Positions 1 to 6,365 of a stretch of DNA of 21,648 nt are shown here, one piece after another; position 1 is the first letter of the stretch; every line of letters begins with the position of its first letter. The notes under the pieces are model-generated. The model made no database searches. It was not told where the DNA came from and was given only the letters and a program-made list of their open reading frames with translations. Position numbers and translations under genes: made by a program. This DNA comes from Phascolarctobacterium sp. (GTDB taxonomy: Bacteria; Bacillota; Negativicutes; Acidaminococcales; Acidaminococcaceae): contig SFCN01000037.1 of the NCBI GenBank assembly GCA_004558595.1, positions 1 to 21,648 on the forward strand, written 5' to 3'.

Positions 1-519
1 AGCCTTGTTGATACTAAGCACTTTCCTGCTGGCGAAGATTATGCAACCATCAAGGACAGCTATATCATCTTCATTACAGAACGTGATATTCTTGGTGGCG
101 ATTTGCCTTGCTATCATATTGACAGACGCATTCGTGAAACAGGCACAGCTTTTGGTGATGGCAGCTTTATCATCTATGTCAATGCTTCCAAGAAGAACGA
201 CGATACGCCACTCAGCAATTTGATGCATGATTTTTTCTGTAAGAATCCTAATGATATTAAAAACAAAGCACTAGCCGCCAAGGTTAGACACTTTAAGGAA
301 GACGAAACGGGGGTCGATGAAATGTGTGAACTGATGCAAAAATTGGCAAATGAAGCCGCTGAGCAAGCAGTAAAAAAAGCGAAATATGATAACAGCGTAG
401 AAATTGCAGAAAGAGCGCTGCACCGTGGTGCTTCTATTGATGATGTTCTCCACGATACAGAGCTTCCTCGTGACGAAGTAGAAGCAATCGCCGAACGCCT
501 CGGCAAGAAAACCGCTTAA
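1..519 (+). CDS. Rpn-family PDDEXK nuclease/putative transposase, C-terminal part
   Basis: The reading frame is open from the first base of the window, so this is the C-terminal 172 residues of a longer protein and any ATG inside it is not the start. The segment SYIIFITERDILGG, then CYHIDR-RIRETG-FGDGS-IIYVN, then LMHDFFCKNP and VRHFKE, matches the conserved core of the Rpn (recombination-promoting nuclease) / PD-(D/E)XK transposase-like family. Family members usually keep their catalytic D...ExK residues in the N-terminal half, which lies outside the window, so activity cannot be judged. The tail is rich in charged helix (LANEAAEQAVKKAKYD) and ends in a short helical module (SIDDVLHDTELPRDEVEAIAERL) common at the ends of these proteins. 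A rho-independent terminator follows the stop. Known members act on DNA in recombination; the role here is unknown. Confidence 0.85.
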   Translation, partial: SLVDTKHFPAGEDYATIKDSYIIFITERDILGGDLPCYHIDRRIRETGTAFGDGSFIIYVNASKKNDDTPLSNLMHDFFCKNPNDIKNKALAAKVRHFKEDETGVDEMCELMQKLANEAAEQAVKKAKYDNSVEIAERALHRGASIDDVLHDTELPRDEVEAIAERLGKKTA

Positions 520-535
520 CGCATTCCCATAGCAA

Positions 536-574
536 AAACCGCTATCCACATCACTGGACAGCGGTTTCTTTTTT
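536..574 (+). terminator. Terminator of the Rpn-family gene
   Basis: Stem AAACCGCT (536-543) pairs with AGCGGTTT (560-567). It is extended after one A/C mismatch by TCCA/TGGA (545-548 with 555-558) and followed by CTTTTTT. It lies 16 bases after the plus-strand stop codon and faces the terminator of the convergent scfA-like gene. Confidence 0.85.
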
Positions 575-577
575 CAC

Positions 578-613
578 CAACACAAAAATCCCCCGACCAT
601 AGTCGAGGGATTT
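578..613 (-). terminator. Terminator of the SCIFF peptide gene
   Basis: On the minus strand a 12-bp stem with one G-U pair (602-613 with 586-597) and a four-base loop is followed by a run of five T. It begins about 15 bases after the stop codon of the small peptide gene, so that gene appears to be transcribed alone. Confidence 0.85.
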
Positions 614-627
614 GTTTTGCTTAGAAA

Positions 628-774
628 TTATTTGCTATGTTCGCAAACTTGGTTGCCAACGGTGCAAGAAGTTTTGCAAGCGGATTGGCAGGAAGCCGGG
701 CATTCGCCGCAGCCGCCGGTGCGCAGGGTCTTTTTCAGCATAGCTTTATTAACAGTTTGGATATGTTTTCTCAT
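628..774 (-). CDS. scfA: SCIFF (six-cysteine) ranthipeptide precursor
   Basis: A 48-residue ORF begins MRKHIQTVNKAML and carries six cysteines at residues 22, 25, 29, 33, 37 and 44, in a Gly-Gly-Cys-Gly-Glu-Cys ... Ser-Ala-Cys-Lys-Thr-Ser-Cys-Thr pattern. This is the signature of the SCIFF family (six cysteines in forty-five residues). SCIFF peptides are precursors for a radical SAM enzyme that makes thioether bridges. In the characterised clostridial peptide the bridge joins a Cys to a Thr five residues on; Cys33 and Thr38 have that spacing here. Start choice: the ATG sits 7 bases after a perfect GGAGGTA, with a sigma-A type promoter upstream and a terminator just downstream. The maturase gene, normally immediately downstream, is not in the window. 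The mature product's function is unknown in the family. Being short, the gene is easily missed by automatic annotation. Confidence 0.9.
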   Translation of the reverse strand: MRKHIQTVNKAMLKKTLRTGGCGECPASCQSACKTSCTVGNQVCEHSK

Positions 775-811
775 GTGTATTACCTCCAAAAGTAAATATT
801 ATTACTCCTAT

Positions 812-840
812 ATTTTACCCTGTTTTGCTCCCTTTTGCAA
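812..840 (-). promoter_or_regulatory. Promoter of the SCIFF peptide gene
   Basis: TTGCAA (835-840), a 17-bp spacer and TAAAAT (812-817) on the minus strand form a good sigma-A type promoter. It starts transcription about 30 bases before the scfA ATG. It lies just beyond the stop codon of the upstream secreted-protein gene, so scfA has its own promoter. Confidence 0.7.
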
Positions 841-871
841 GAGCTTTTTCTAACAGCCTTATTACAAATTA

Positions 872-1570
872 CTATTCTACCGTTATAGATTTTACTTTTT
901 CCAAAGCTTTAGGAATAGCTTTCCTTGCTGCTCTATCAGTAGACCCATTCATCATAGCATGGGATTTCCCTATTACTCTCTGCCTGTTATTAAAGACATA
1001 CCCTTTCTGAGAGTGCTTATTAAACACTCTTAGAGTAACATCTAATTCTGCTTTAGTATCTATACCGCCTATCCAAAGATTCCAATTTTGTTTAACTTGA
1101 GCAACATCAACCCTAGCCAATACTATACCGTCATATTCACTATCTTTTAAAAATTCATCAAGTATAGGTTTGGTAAGTTTGACTTTTTTACCACTCTCTG
1201 CATAATCTCCCATAACAGCAAACTGGGGATTTGTTGCTTGCATTTGAGCCATTAAATCATCATATTTGGTTTCCCTAAACAAATCTAAATCAGCCAAAAA
1301 CTGACCATCACCTTGAACTGTAACATAACTGGGCACTTTTTCTTGAATGCTATTGACAACCTCATCTAAAACCTTCTGTTCAAAGTTAGCATGTCCCTCT
1401 GAATCCAAATAAAAAGCAAATCTTAACTGATTCCTTCCAGCCCCCTGTTGAATACTTTGAATACGATCTTTAAAAGATGATTTATTCTCAGATTCAGCAA
1501 AACATGTTACAGATGTTGTCATAAAAAGCAGCATCATAAAAAAAACAGTGAGTTTTGATAATAGTTTCAT
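872..1570 (-). CDS. Secreted protein of unknown function
   Basis: I do not recognise this family. The 232-residue product starts with a signal peptide: MKLLSK, a hydrophobic stretch (residues 7-20) and a probable signal peptidase I site at CFA|ES (after residue 25). The Cys at residue 23 is not in a good lipobox, so a soluble exported protein is more likely than a lipoprotein. The rest is hydrophilic, mixed alpha/beta, with a stretch reading QFAVMGDYAES and later ELDVTLRVFNK, loosely reminiscent of periplasmic proteins that build a beta sheet; this is only an impression. Start choice: an ATG ten codons upstream overlaps the predicted transcription start, whereas this ATG follows GGGAGGGAT at good spacing. 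The gene is visibly more AT-rich and lysine-rich than the ribosomal and cell-wall genes to its right, which may mean transfer or simply weak codon selection. Confidence 0.8.
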   Translation of the reverse strand: MKLLSKLTVFFMMLLFMTTSVTCFAESENKSSFKDRIQSIQQGAGRNQLRFAFYLDSEGHANFEQKVLDEVVNSIQEKVPSYVTVQGDGQFLADLDLFRETKYDDLMAQMQATNPQFAVMGDYAESGKKVKLTKPILDEFLKDSEYDGIVLARVDVAQVKQNWNLWIGGIDTKAELDVTLRVFNKHSQKGYVFNNRQRVIGKSHAMMNGSTDRAARKAIPKALEKVKSITVE

Positions 1571-1600
1571 ATCTATCCCTCCCAAAAGGCTTATATTCAT

Positions 1601-1629
1601 ATTATACTCCTAAAGATTATCCCACACAA
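1601..1629 (-). promoter_or_regulatory. Promoter of the secreted-protein gene
   Basis: TATAAT (1601-1606) is preceded at 17 bp by TTGTGT (1624-1629), a weak -35 box. Transcription would start near 1594, upstream of the chosen ATG at 1570 and downstream of the alternative ATG at 1600, which supports the shorter protein. Confidence 0.55.
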
Positions 1630-1687
1630 GTTCATTGATTAGTTTTTATTAGAAAACGAAAAATCTATTATAATTGTAACAACAAAA

Positions 1688-1718
1688 CAAAAAAGCTTCC
1701 CGTTTCCACAGGAAGCCT
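1688..1718 (-). terminator. Terminator of the tRNA operon
   Basis: On the minus strand AGGCTTCC (1711-1718) pairs with GGAAGCTT (1693-1700) around a 10-base loop and runs into a T tract. It lies 10 bases after the CCA end of tRNA-Thr, ending the tRNA transcript. Confidence 0.8.
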
Positions 1719-1728
1719 TGCTTGTAAA

Positions 1729-1804
1729 TGGAGCTGATGACCAGGATTGAACTGGTGACCTTATCCTTACCAAGGATACGCTCTGCCGACTGAGCTACAT
1801 CAGC
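1729..1804 (-). tRNA. tRNA-Thr (anticodon GGT)
   Basis: A 76-nt cloverleaf with encoded CCA. The acceptor stem is GCTGATG/CATCAGC and the anticodon stem TATCC/GGATA holds loop TTGGTAA, giving anticodon GGT, which reads ACC and ACU. The T loop TTCAATC is normal. It is the last gene of the tRNA operon. This tRNA class is also the ligand expected for the T-box leader of thrS in the same window. Confidence 0.97.
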
Positions 1805-1813
1805 ATATGAAAT

Positions 1814-1871
1814 TGGTTGCGGGGGGCTTCGGGTTATGAGCCCGACGAGCTACCAACTGCTCCACCCCGCG
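1814..1871 (-). pseudogene. Initiator tRNA-fMet (CAT) lacking the T arm
   Basis: This is an initiator tRNA by its own marks: C1/A72 mismatch (CGCGGGG against CCCCGCA), a D arm with A11-T24, three consecutive G-C pairs in the anticodon stem (TCGGG/CCCGA) and loop CTCATAA. After the anticodon stem only AG remains before CCCCCCGCAACCA. The T stem-loop and part of the variable loop, about 19 nt, are missing, leaving 58 nt instead of 77. Acceptor, D and anticodon arms and the encoded CCA are intact. A bacterial tRNA without a T arm should not fold or bind EF/IF2 normally, so a pseudogene is the simplest reading; a sequencing or assembly deletion in a GC-rich hairpin is the alternative. It sits 3 nt from tRNA-Met and 9 nt from tRNA-Thr. 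Confidence 0.85.
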
Positions 1872-1874
1872 ATA

Positions 1875-1951
1875 TGGTGGCGGCGCACGGATTCGAACCG
1901 CGGACACTGCGGGTATGAACCGCATGCTCTAGCCAACTGAGCTACGCCGCC
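1875..1951 (-). tRNA. tRNA-Met, elongator (anticodon CAT)
   Basis: A complete 77-nt cloverleaf with encoded CCA. The acceptor stem is GGCGGCG/CGCCGCC with a fully paired first position, the anticodon stem TGCGG/CCGCA holds loop TTCATAC, and the T loop is TTCGAAT. The perfect 1-72 pair and the sequence type mark it as elongator Met rather than initiator; a lysidine-modified Ile tRNA is less likely. Confidence 0.95.
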
Positions 1952-1958
1952 GAAGTGT

Positions 1959-2043
1959 TGGTGGAGAGGGTTGGATTCGAACCAACGAAGCGAAACGCGG
2001 CAGATTTACAGTCTGCTCCCTTTAGCCACTCGGGAACCTCTCC
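1959..2043 (-). tRNA. tRNA-Tyr (anticodon GTA)
   Basis: An 85-nt class II tRNA with encoded CCA: acceptor GGAGAGG/CCTCTCC, anticodon stem GCAGA/TCTGC with loop CTGTAAA (anticodon GTA), and a long variable arm (CGCGTTTCGCTTCG). It is the first gene of the four-tRNA operon, just after a strong promoter. Confidence 0.97.
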
Positions 2044-2058
2044 ATAGGCAACGTAGAT

Positions 2059-2087
2059 ATTATATTATATTCTCACTTTTTTGTCAA
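2059..2087 (-). promoter_or_regulatory. Promoter of the tRNA operon
   Basis: A perfect TTGACA (2082-2087) and a perfect TATAAT (2059-2064) are separated by 17 bp, as expected for a strong stable-RNA promoter. A second TATAAT-like copy overlaps five bases upstream but has the wrong spacing. No terminator is visible between the preceding methyltransferase gene and this promoter, so read-through into the tRNAs is possible. Confidence 0.85.
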
Positions 2088-2115
2088 GTAAAATAACCGT
2101 GCTCGCGCAAAAAAC

Positions 2116-2898
2116 TTACAAGCTCTGGCGCAACGCTTCGAACATCACAATGCCTGCAGCCATAGCCACATTCAAGGATTCTGCACGCCCGGCCATAGGT
2201 ATATACACACGCTTATCCGCCGCCGCCAAGAGCCCCCTGCTGACTCCATTGGCTTCATTGCCCATCACAAAGGCCAAGCGACCATGCAAATCTGCCTTAT
2301 ACAAATTATCCGCTCCGTCAAGGCAGGTCACCAAGAGCTCATAGCCGGCGCTATGAGCGCTCTCGATGAAGTCCTCCTCCCCTACGCCAGCCAGCACCGG
2401 CACATGGAACAGGGAGCCCATAGAGGAACGCACCGTCTTAGGTGCGTAAATATCCACACTGCCCTTCAAGAGCACCAGTCCCCCAATGCCTGCGGCATCG
2501 GCTGTGCGCAGCATGGTGCCCACATTACCGGGGTCCCCCACTCTATCTAGAACAAGCAGCATCTTACCCTTAGCCAAAAGCTGATCCATGGAAGTTGACT
2601 GCATCCTGCACACCGCAATAATGCCCTGAGGCGTTTCTGTATCAGCAATTTTCTTTAGCACGGCGTCGCTCACGCAGGTCAATTTGACCTGCTGAGCTGC
2701 CGCCTCCTCCAGCGCAGCACGGGTCCTGTCGTCCTCGATGGCCGTGTAAAAAATGCTTTCCGCCTGCTTAGCGGCCACGGCCTCCTCCACTGTACGCAGT
2801 CCCTCTGCCAAAAACAGGCCCCGCTGTTGGCGGTGCTTCTTCAGCTTCAGCTCCGCCGCAGCCTTCACCTGGGGATTATTCACTGCCGTCAATTCCAT
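2116..2898 (-). CDS. TrmH/SpoU-family RNA 2'-O-methyltransferase
   Basis: A 260-residue SPOUT methyltransferase that transfers methyl from S-adenosylmethionine to a ribose 2'-OH of rRNA or tRNA. The N-terminal 95 residues form the small substrate-binding domain (RQQRGLFLAEGLRTVEEA at 24-41). The catalytic domain has all three SpoU motifs: DPGNVGTMLRTADAAG (122-137, with the catalytic Asn and Arg), FVMGNEANGVS (210-220) and VYIPMAGRAESLNVAMAAGI (231-250), which forms the trefoil knot. It resembles RlmB and the YsgA type found near rplT and pheS in other Bacillota; the exact target nucleotide cannot be told from sequence. Its ATG overlaps the ktrA stop by one base (TAATG), so it is translationally coupled to the potassium genes. 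Confidence 0.9.
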   Translation of the reverse strand: MELTAVNNPQVKAAAELKLKKHRQQRGLFLAEGLRTVEEAVAAKQAESIFYTAIEDDRTRAALEEAAAQQVKLTCVSDAVLKKIADTETPQGIIAVCRMQSTSMDQLLAKGKMLLVLDRVGDPGNVGTMLRTADAAGIGGLVLLKGSVDIYAPKTVRSSMGSLFHVPVLAGVGEEDFIESAHSAGYELLVTCLDGADNLYKADLHGRLAFVMGNEANGVSRGLLAAADKRVYIPMAGRAESLNVAMAAGIVMFEALRQSL

Positions 2899-3560
2899 TA
2901 GAAATCAACTCCCATCCGCTTCACACCCTCATGGGTACCTAAAACAATGATTTCGTCCTCAGGCTGAAAAACCTCCTGAGCCTTAGGATTAACAATGGTG
3001 CGTCCTTCTCTTTTAATAGCCACCACGTTCACATCATAACGACTACGCAAATCAGCCTCGATCAAGTTTTTGCCCACAAAATTCAAGGGAACCGGTAGGC
3101 TCATGACGCTGATCTCGCCGGAAAGCTCAATATAGTCCATGACACCGGCGGAAATCAAGTTATGGGCCACACGCTCACCCATATCCCGCTCCGCATAAAC
3201 AACCTTATCAGCGCCAATCTTACTGAGCATAGCGCCGTGCAAATCGTTAATAGCCTTGGATACCACCTGCTTAATGCCCAGCTCCTTGAGAAGCATAGTG
3301 GACATCATATTGCGCTCCACGTTACCAATAGCCACCACCGCCACATCCACGTCCTCCAAGGGCAGGGATTGCAGGGTCTTGCGGTCGCTGGCATCGCCGC
3401 ATACCACATAATTCAGCTGGGAACTAAAATCCTGCACCAGGCTTTCATCGCTGTCCAGAGCATAAACCTCATAGCCCATACCCTGCAGCGTCAGGGCCAC
3501 GCTAGCCCCGAACAGGCCCAAGCCGGCCACCAAAAACTGTTTCCGTTTAACTTTACTCAT
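2898..3560 (-). CDS. ktrA: KtrA/TrkA potassium channel gating subunit
   Basis: A 220-residue cytoplasmic RCK protein that forms a ring under the KtrB/TrkH membrane subunit and gates potassium uptake according to the bound nucleotide. The N-terminal Rossmann fold shows GLGLFG (13-18) and the acidic Asp36 that binds the ribose. The region around residues 85-130 (RNMMSTMLLKELG, KINDLHGAMLSKIGAD-type) follows the RCK_N pattern. The C-terminal RCK_C domain starts near residue 140 and includes EVFQPEDEIIVLGT. One RCK unit only, as in KtrA, rather than the tandem pair of enterobacterial TrkA. It lies 12 bases after ktrB with an AGAGGT ribosome-binding site and is followed directly by the methyltransferase gene. 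Confidence 0.93.
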   Translation of the reverse strand: MSKVKRKQFLVAGLGLFGASVALTLQGMGYEVYALDSDESLVQDFSSQLNYVVCGDASDRKTLQSLPLEDVDVAVVAIGNVERNMMSTMLLKELGIKQVVSKAINDLHGAMLSKIGADKVVYAERDMGERVAHNLISAGVMDYIELSGEISVMSLPVPLNFVGKNLIEADLRSRYDVNVVAIKREGRTIVNPKAQEVFQPEDEIIVLGTHEGVKRMGVDF

Positions 3561-3572
3561 CCTTCTACCTCT

Positions 3573-5012
3573 TTAACCAATCATGATATTCTCTGTAGGA
3601 TAACGCAGCTTGTCCACCTTCTTATTAAAGAAGGACATGCCAAAGGTCAAAATACCGATACGACCAATAAACATGGTCACAATCAGCACCAGCTTGCACC
3701 AAGCATTCCACTCCGGAGTGATGCCGATGCCCATGCCCACCGTACCCATGGCCGAAAAAACTTCGAAAAGCACGAATTCAAAGGGATGCTTATTATTATC
3801 CAAGACCAGCAGCAAGAACACGGCCATAGTAATCCAGGAAATAGCCAGCAGAAAAACCGCCAAGCTTTTATTGATAACGCTAGTCTCAACCCTACGTCTA
3901 AAGAGCACTACATCCTTTTTATCACGAAGCAGCGCAAGAGTGGAAGCCAAAAGCACCGCAAAGGTAGTAGTTTTCACACCGCCACCGGTGGAGGTCGGGG
4001 ATGCGCCCACGAACATCATGCCCATCATGAAGAACAGCGTCGCATGGCTCAGGGAAGCCAAATCGATCGTGTTGAAGCCCGCCGTACGCAGGGAAACGGA
4101 CTGGAACAGGGAGGCCAACCATTGCTGTCCCGTCCCTACTCCGCCCAGAGTAGCGGCATTATGATGCTCCAGCAGCCAAATTAACAGCGTACCCACAGCC
4201 AAAAGAATAGCATTAACCACCAGCACGATTTTCGAATGCAAGGTCAGCCCTTTCCAAGAACGCTTTTGTAAAAGATCATCGATAACGGTAAAGCCCAGTC
4301 CACCAATAAGAATGAGCATGATAAAGCAAAGATTCAGCGCCACATCACCTTGAAAGCCCGTTAAGCTCTCGTAATTGCCCACTAAATCAAAGCCCGCGTT
4401 ACAAAAGGCCGAAATAGCGTGCCAATAGCCCCAATAGATGCCCTTATAGCCCATATCCATAGAAAAATAGAAGTACAGCGCCAGCAGGGTGCCGAAGAAA
4501 AATTCCAAGAAAAAGGTATATTTGAACACACTCATGGCAACCCGCATTACGTCCCCCGGGTCATCCTGATTCAAGGAGTCCTGCACTAAAAGCCTTTGGC
4601 GAATATTCATCTTACGATGCAAGCCAAAATTAAAAAGGGTCGTGATGGTCATAATGCCGATGCCGCCCACCTGAATCAGGAAGATCAAAACCATTTGCCC
4701 AAAAAGGCTCAAATCCTTACCCGTGTCCCACACAGCAAGTCCAGTTACGCAGGAGGCCGAGGTGGCTGTAAAAAAGGCATCCAAGGTATTACCCCACTGC
4801 CCATCGCTGTGGGAAATAGGTAGACTCAAAAGAAAGGTGCCTAGCAGAATCAAAAGGACAAAGGACATGCCAATCAGAGTGCTGCGGTTAATGGCAGCGA
4901 TTCTGCGCATAATGCGGCGATAATGCAGCCTTTTTTGATAGCGAATCAGCTGATTACGCTCGAAATCGCTTGTTGCTTCCTTTGTTAGCTCATGTGCAAT
5001 GGATTTACGCAT
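3573..5012 (-). CDS. ktrB: KtrB/TrkH potassium uptake membrane subunit
   Basis: A 479-residue integral membrane protein of the Trk/Ktr/HKT superfamily that moves potassium through four pore repeats. The four selectivity-filter glycines are visible: SCVTGLAVWDT (Gly91), AFCNAGFDL (Gly207), SLRTAGFNTID (Gly312) and MGTVGMGIG (Gly426). The SPTSTGGGVKTTT segment (338-350) is the conserved loop of the third repeat that takes part in gating. A basic cytoplasmic N terminus of about 40 residues (RYQKRLHYRRIMRR) precedes the first helix. Start: ATG after AGGAGGAAAGGC. The partner with a single RCK domain favours a Ktr type, but naming as TrkH is equally common. It has its own strong promoter just downstream of the rplT terminator. 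Confidence 0.95.
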   Translation of the reverse strand: MRKSIAHELTKEATSDFERNQLIRYQKRLHYRRIMRRIAAINRSTLIGMSFVLLILLGTFLLSLPISHSDGQWGNTLDAFFTATSASCVTGLAVWDTGKDLSLFGQMVLIFLIQVGGIGIMTITTLFNFGLHRKMNIRQRLLVQDSLNQDDPGDVMRVAMSVFKYTFFLEFFFGTLLALYFYFSMDMGYKGIYWGYWHAISAFCNAGFDLVGNYESLTGFQGDVALNLCFIMLILIGGLGFTVIDDLLQKRSWKGLTLHSKIVLVVNAILLAVGTLLIWLLEHHNAATLGGVGTGQQWLASLFQSVSLRTAGFNTIDLASLSHATLFFMMGMMFVGASPTSTGGGVKTTTFAVLLASTLALLRDKKDVVLFRRRVETSVINKSLAVFLLAISWITMAVFLLLVLDNNKHPFEFVLFEVFSAMGTVGMGIGITPEWNAWCKLVLIVTMFIGRIGILTFGMSFFNKKVDKLRYPTENIMIG

Positions 5013-5060
5013 GCCTTTCCTCCTTTCTCTTGTTATGGCAAATAATGTTACTAACTTAAT

Positions 5061-5089
5061 ATTATACTAATATTAAACTAGAACGTCAA
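5061..5089 (-). promoter_or_regulatory. Promoter of the ktrB-ktrA-methyltransferase operon
   Basis: TTGACG (5084-5089), a 17-bp spacer and TATAAT (5061-5066) on the minus strand. It begins only a few bases beyond the T tract of the rplT terminator, so the operon is cleanly separated from the ribosomal genes. Confidence 0.85.
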
Positions 5090-5094
5090 TTTTA

Positions 5095-5132
5095 GATATA
5101 AAAAAGCCCGTCCCATATTTCAGGAACGGACT
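5095..5132 (-). terminator. Terminator of the infC-rpmI-rplT operon
   Basis: On the minus strand AGTCCGTTCC (5123-5132) pairs with GGGACGGGCT (5105-5114, two G-U pairs) around an eight-base loop, followed by TTTTTTA. It lies about 115 bases after the rplT stop; the intervening RNA is itself structured. Confidence 0.88.
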
Positions 5133-5155
5133 TACATTAACTCAAAATTGGCTAG

Positions 5156-5235
5156 AAGGTACCAGATACGAGGCGCGGCGACGACGGCGTACACATTAGT
5201 ACTCCTAGGAGTCGCAACGAAGTAGATGGTGCCTT
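5156..5235. repeat. 80-bp imperfect inverted repeat after rplT
   Basis: The outer arms TGGTGCCTT (5227-5235) and AAGGTACCA (5156-5164) are complementary at 8 of 9 positions. Inside them GCGAC (5178-5182) can pair with GTCGC (5211-5215), and the 12-bp palindrome ACTCCTAGGAGT lies at 5201-5212. The stretch between the rplT stop and its terminator is GC-rich and contains no ORF. Size and symmetry suit a dispersed REP- or MITE-like element or a folded 3' UTR; which of these cannot be decided from one copy. Confidence 0.55.
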
Positions 5236-5246
5236 ATAGACGATTT

Positions 5247-5600
5247 TTACAGAGCAGCTTTGGCAGCTTCCACCAATTTAGCGAAAGCAGCTGCGTCGAA
5301 AATAGCCATGTCAGCCAGAACTTTGCGGTTCAGGTTGATGCCAGCCTTGCTCAGGCCGCAGATGAAACGGCTGTAGCTCATGCCGTTAGCACGGGTAGCA
5401 GCGTTGATACGAGCGATCCACAGACGACGGAATTCACGCTTTTTAGCACGACGGTCGCGACGAGCATAGCTCAGAGCTTTCATTACCAGCTCGTTAGCTT
5501 TTTTGAATTGCTTGCTGCGAGAACCATAGTAGCCTTTAGCCAGTTTCAGAATGTGTTTATGACGACGATGAGCGGTTACGCCCACTTTAACTCTTGCCAT
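5247..5600 (-). CDS. rplT: 50S ribosomal protein L20
   Basis: 117 residues, the normal length. The N terminus MARVKVGVTAHRRHKHILKL and the following KGYYGSRSKQFKKA are characteristic of the long basic helix that binds 23S rRNA early in 50S assembly. The C-terminal globular part (LWIARINAATRANGMSYSRF) is intact. In Bacillota L20 also represses its own operon by acting on the infC leader, and a matching leader is present upstream. The gene ends the infC-rpmI-rplT operon; the ATG follows AAAGGAGG. Confidence 0.98.
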   Translation of the reverse strand: MARVKVGVTAHRRHKHILKLAKGYYGSRSKQFKKANELVMKALSYARRDRRAKKREFRRLWIARINAATRANGMSYSRFICGLSKAGINLNRKVLADMAIFDAAAFAKLVEAAKAAL

Positions 5601-5631
5601 TTGTAATATCCTCCTTTAAAATCTCTAATAA

Positions 5632-5829
5632 TTAAGCGTAGGGGAGCATCTTTGCAACATGCTCTTTATCAGTCTTGTGAACCAGAGCTGCTTTGCGCAG
5701 GTTTCTCTTACGTGCAGGAGATTTATGTTCGAGAATGTGGCTCTTGAAGTTTTTAAAATGTTTGAATTCACCAGAAGCGGTTTTCTTGAAGCGCTTTGCA
5801 GCAGCTCTACGGGTTTTCATTTTCGGCAT
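5632..5829 (-). CDS. rpmI: 50S ribosomal protein L35
   Basis: 65 residues, the family's usual size, strongly basic. MPKMKTRRAAAKRFKKTASG at the start and HKSPARKRNLRKAALV in the middle identify L35. It lies between infC (17-base gap) and rplT (31-base gap), the universal order, with an AGGAGG site 7 bases before the ATG. Confidence 0.98.
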   Translation of the reverse strand: MPKMKTRRAAAKRFKKTASGEFKHFKNFKSHILEHKSPARKRNLRKAALVHKTDKEHVAKMLPYA

Positions 5830-5846
5830 GGTTATTTCCTCCTCTA

Positions 5847-6365
5847 TTATTTAGCAGGTTTAGGCGCAACAATCATAATCATGTTTTTGCCTTCTAATTT
5901 GGGCACTCTTTCTACAACGGCAATTTCTTTTAACTGCTGTGCCATTTTATTCAGCAGTACTTCGCCAAGCTCAGGATGGGACAGCTCGCGACCACGGAAC
6001 ATGATGGTAACCTTTACCTTGTCGCCATCCTCCAGGAAACGGACTGCATTCTTGTACTTAACGTTAAAGTCGTGGTCCTCGATGCCGGGGCGCAGCTTCA
6101 CTTCTTTAATGTCGAAGGTTTTTTGCTTCTTACGGGCTTCCTTTTCACGTTTTTGTTGCTCGTAACGGAACTTGCCGTAGTCCATAATTTTGCACACGGG
6201 CGGTTTCGCTGTGGGAGCAATCTCAACTAAATCTAAATGTCTTTCCACTGCCAGTTGTTGGGCTGCACGACCGGACATAATGCCAAGCTGTTCGCCATCA
6301 GCAGTAATAACACGCACTTCACGCGCACGAATTTCTTCGTTGATACGCAAGCTTTCTTTGGCTAT
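5847..6365 (-). CDS. infC: Translation initiation factor IF-3
   Basis: IF-3 binds the 30S subunit, blocks premature 50S joining and proofreads start codons. The 172-residue product has the N-terminal domain (INEEIRAREVRVI... PPVCKIMDYGKFRYEQQKRE) and the C-terminal domain (EVKLRPGIEDHDFNVK, VKVTIMFRGRE). No ATG, GTG or TTG gives a full N terminus: the TTG at 6350 would cut off the usual AKESL prefix and has no ribosome-binding site. In frame, nine bases after a perfect GGAGG, stands ATA (6363-6365), giving M-AKESLRINEEIR. An ATT two codons further upstream is also in frame but only three bases from the GGAGG, and a TGA closes the frame just beyond it. A rare start codon is typical of infC because IF-3 discriminates against it and so limits its own synthesis. 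Gene identity is certain; the exact start is inference. Confidence 0.95.
   Translation of the reverse strand: MAKESLRINEEIRAREVRVITADGEQLGIMSGRAAQQLAVERHLDLVEIAPTAKPPVCKIMDYGKFRYEQQKREKEARKKQKTFDIKEVKLRPGIEDHDFNVKYKNAVRFLEDGDKVKVTIMFRGRELSHPELGEVLLNKMAQQLKEIAVVERVPKLEGKNMIMIVAPKPAK

Noticed and set aside
617..853. 78-codon plus-strand ORF
   Set aside because: Antisense to the SCIFF peptide gene, which has promoter, ribosome-binding site, terminator and family pattern.
3162..4184. 340-codon plus-strand ORF opposite ktrA and ktrB
   Set aside because: Antisense shadow of two well-conserved genes; histidine- and glutamine-rich composition typical of reversed coding sequence, no ribosome-binding site.
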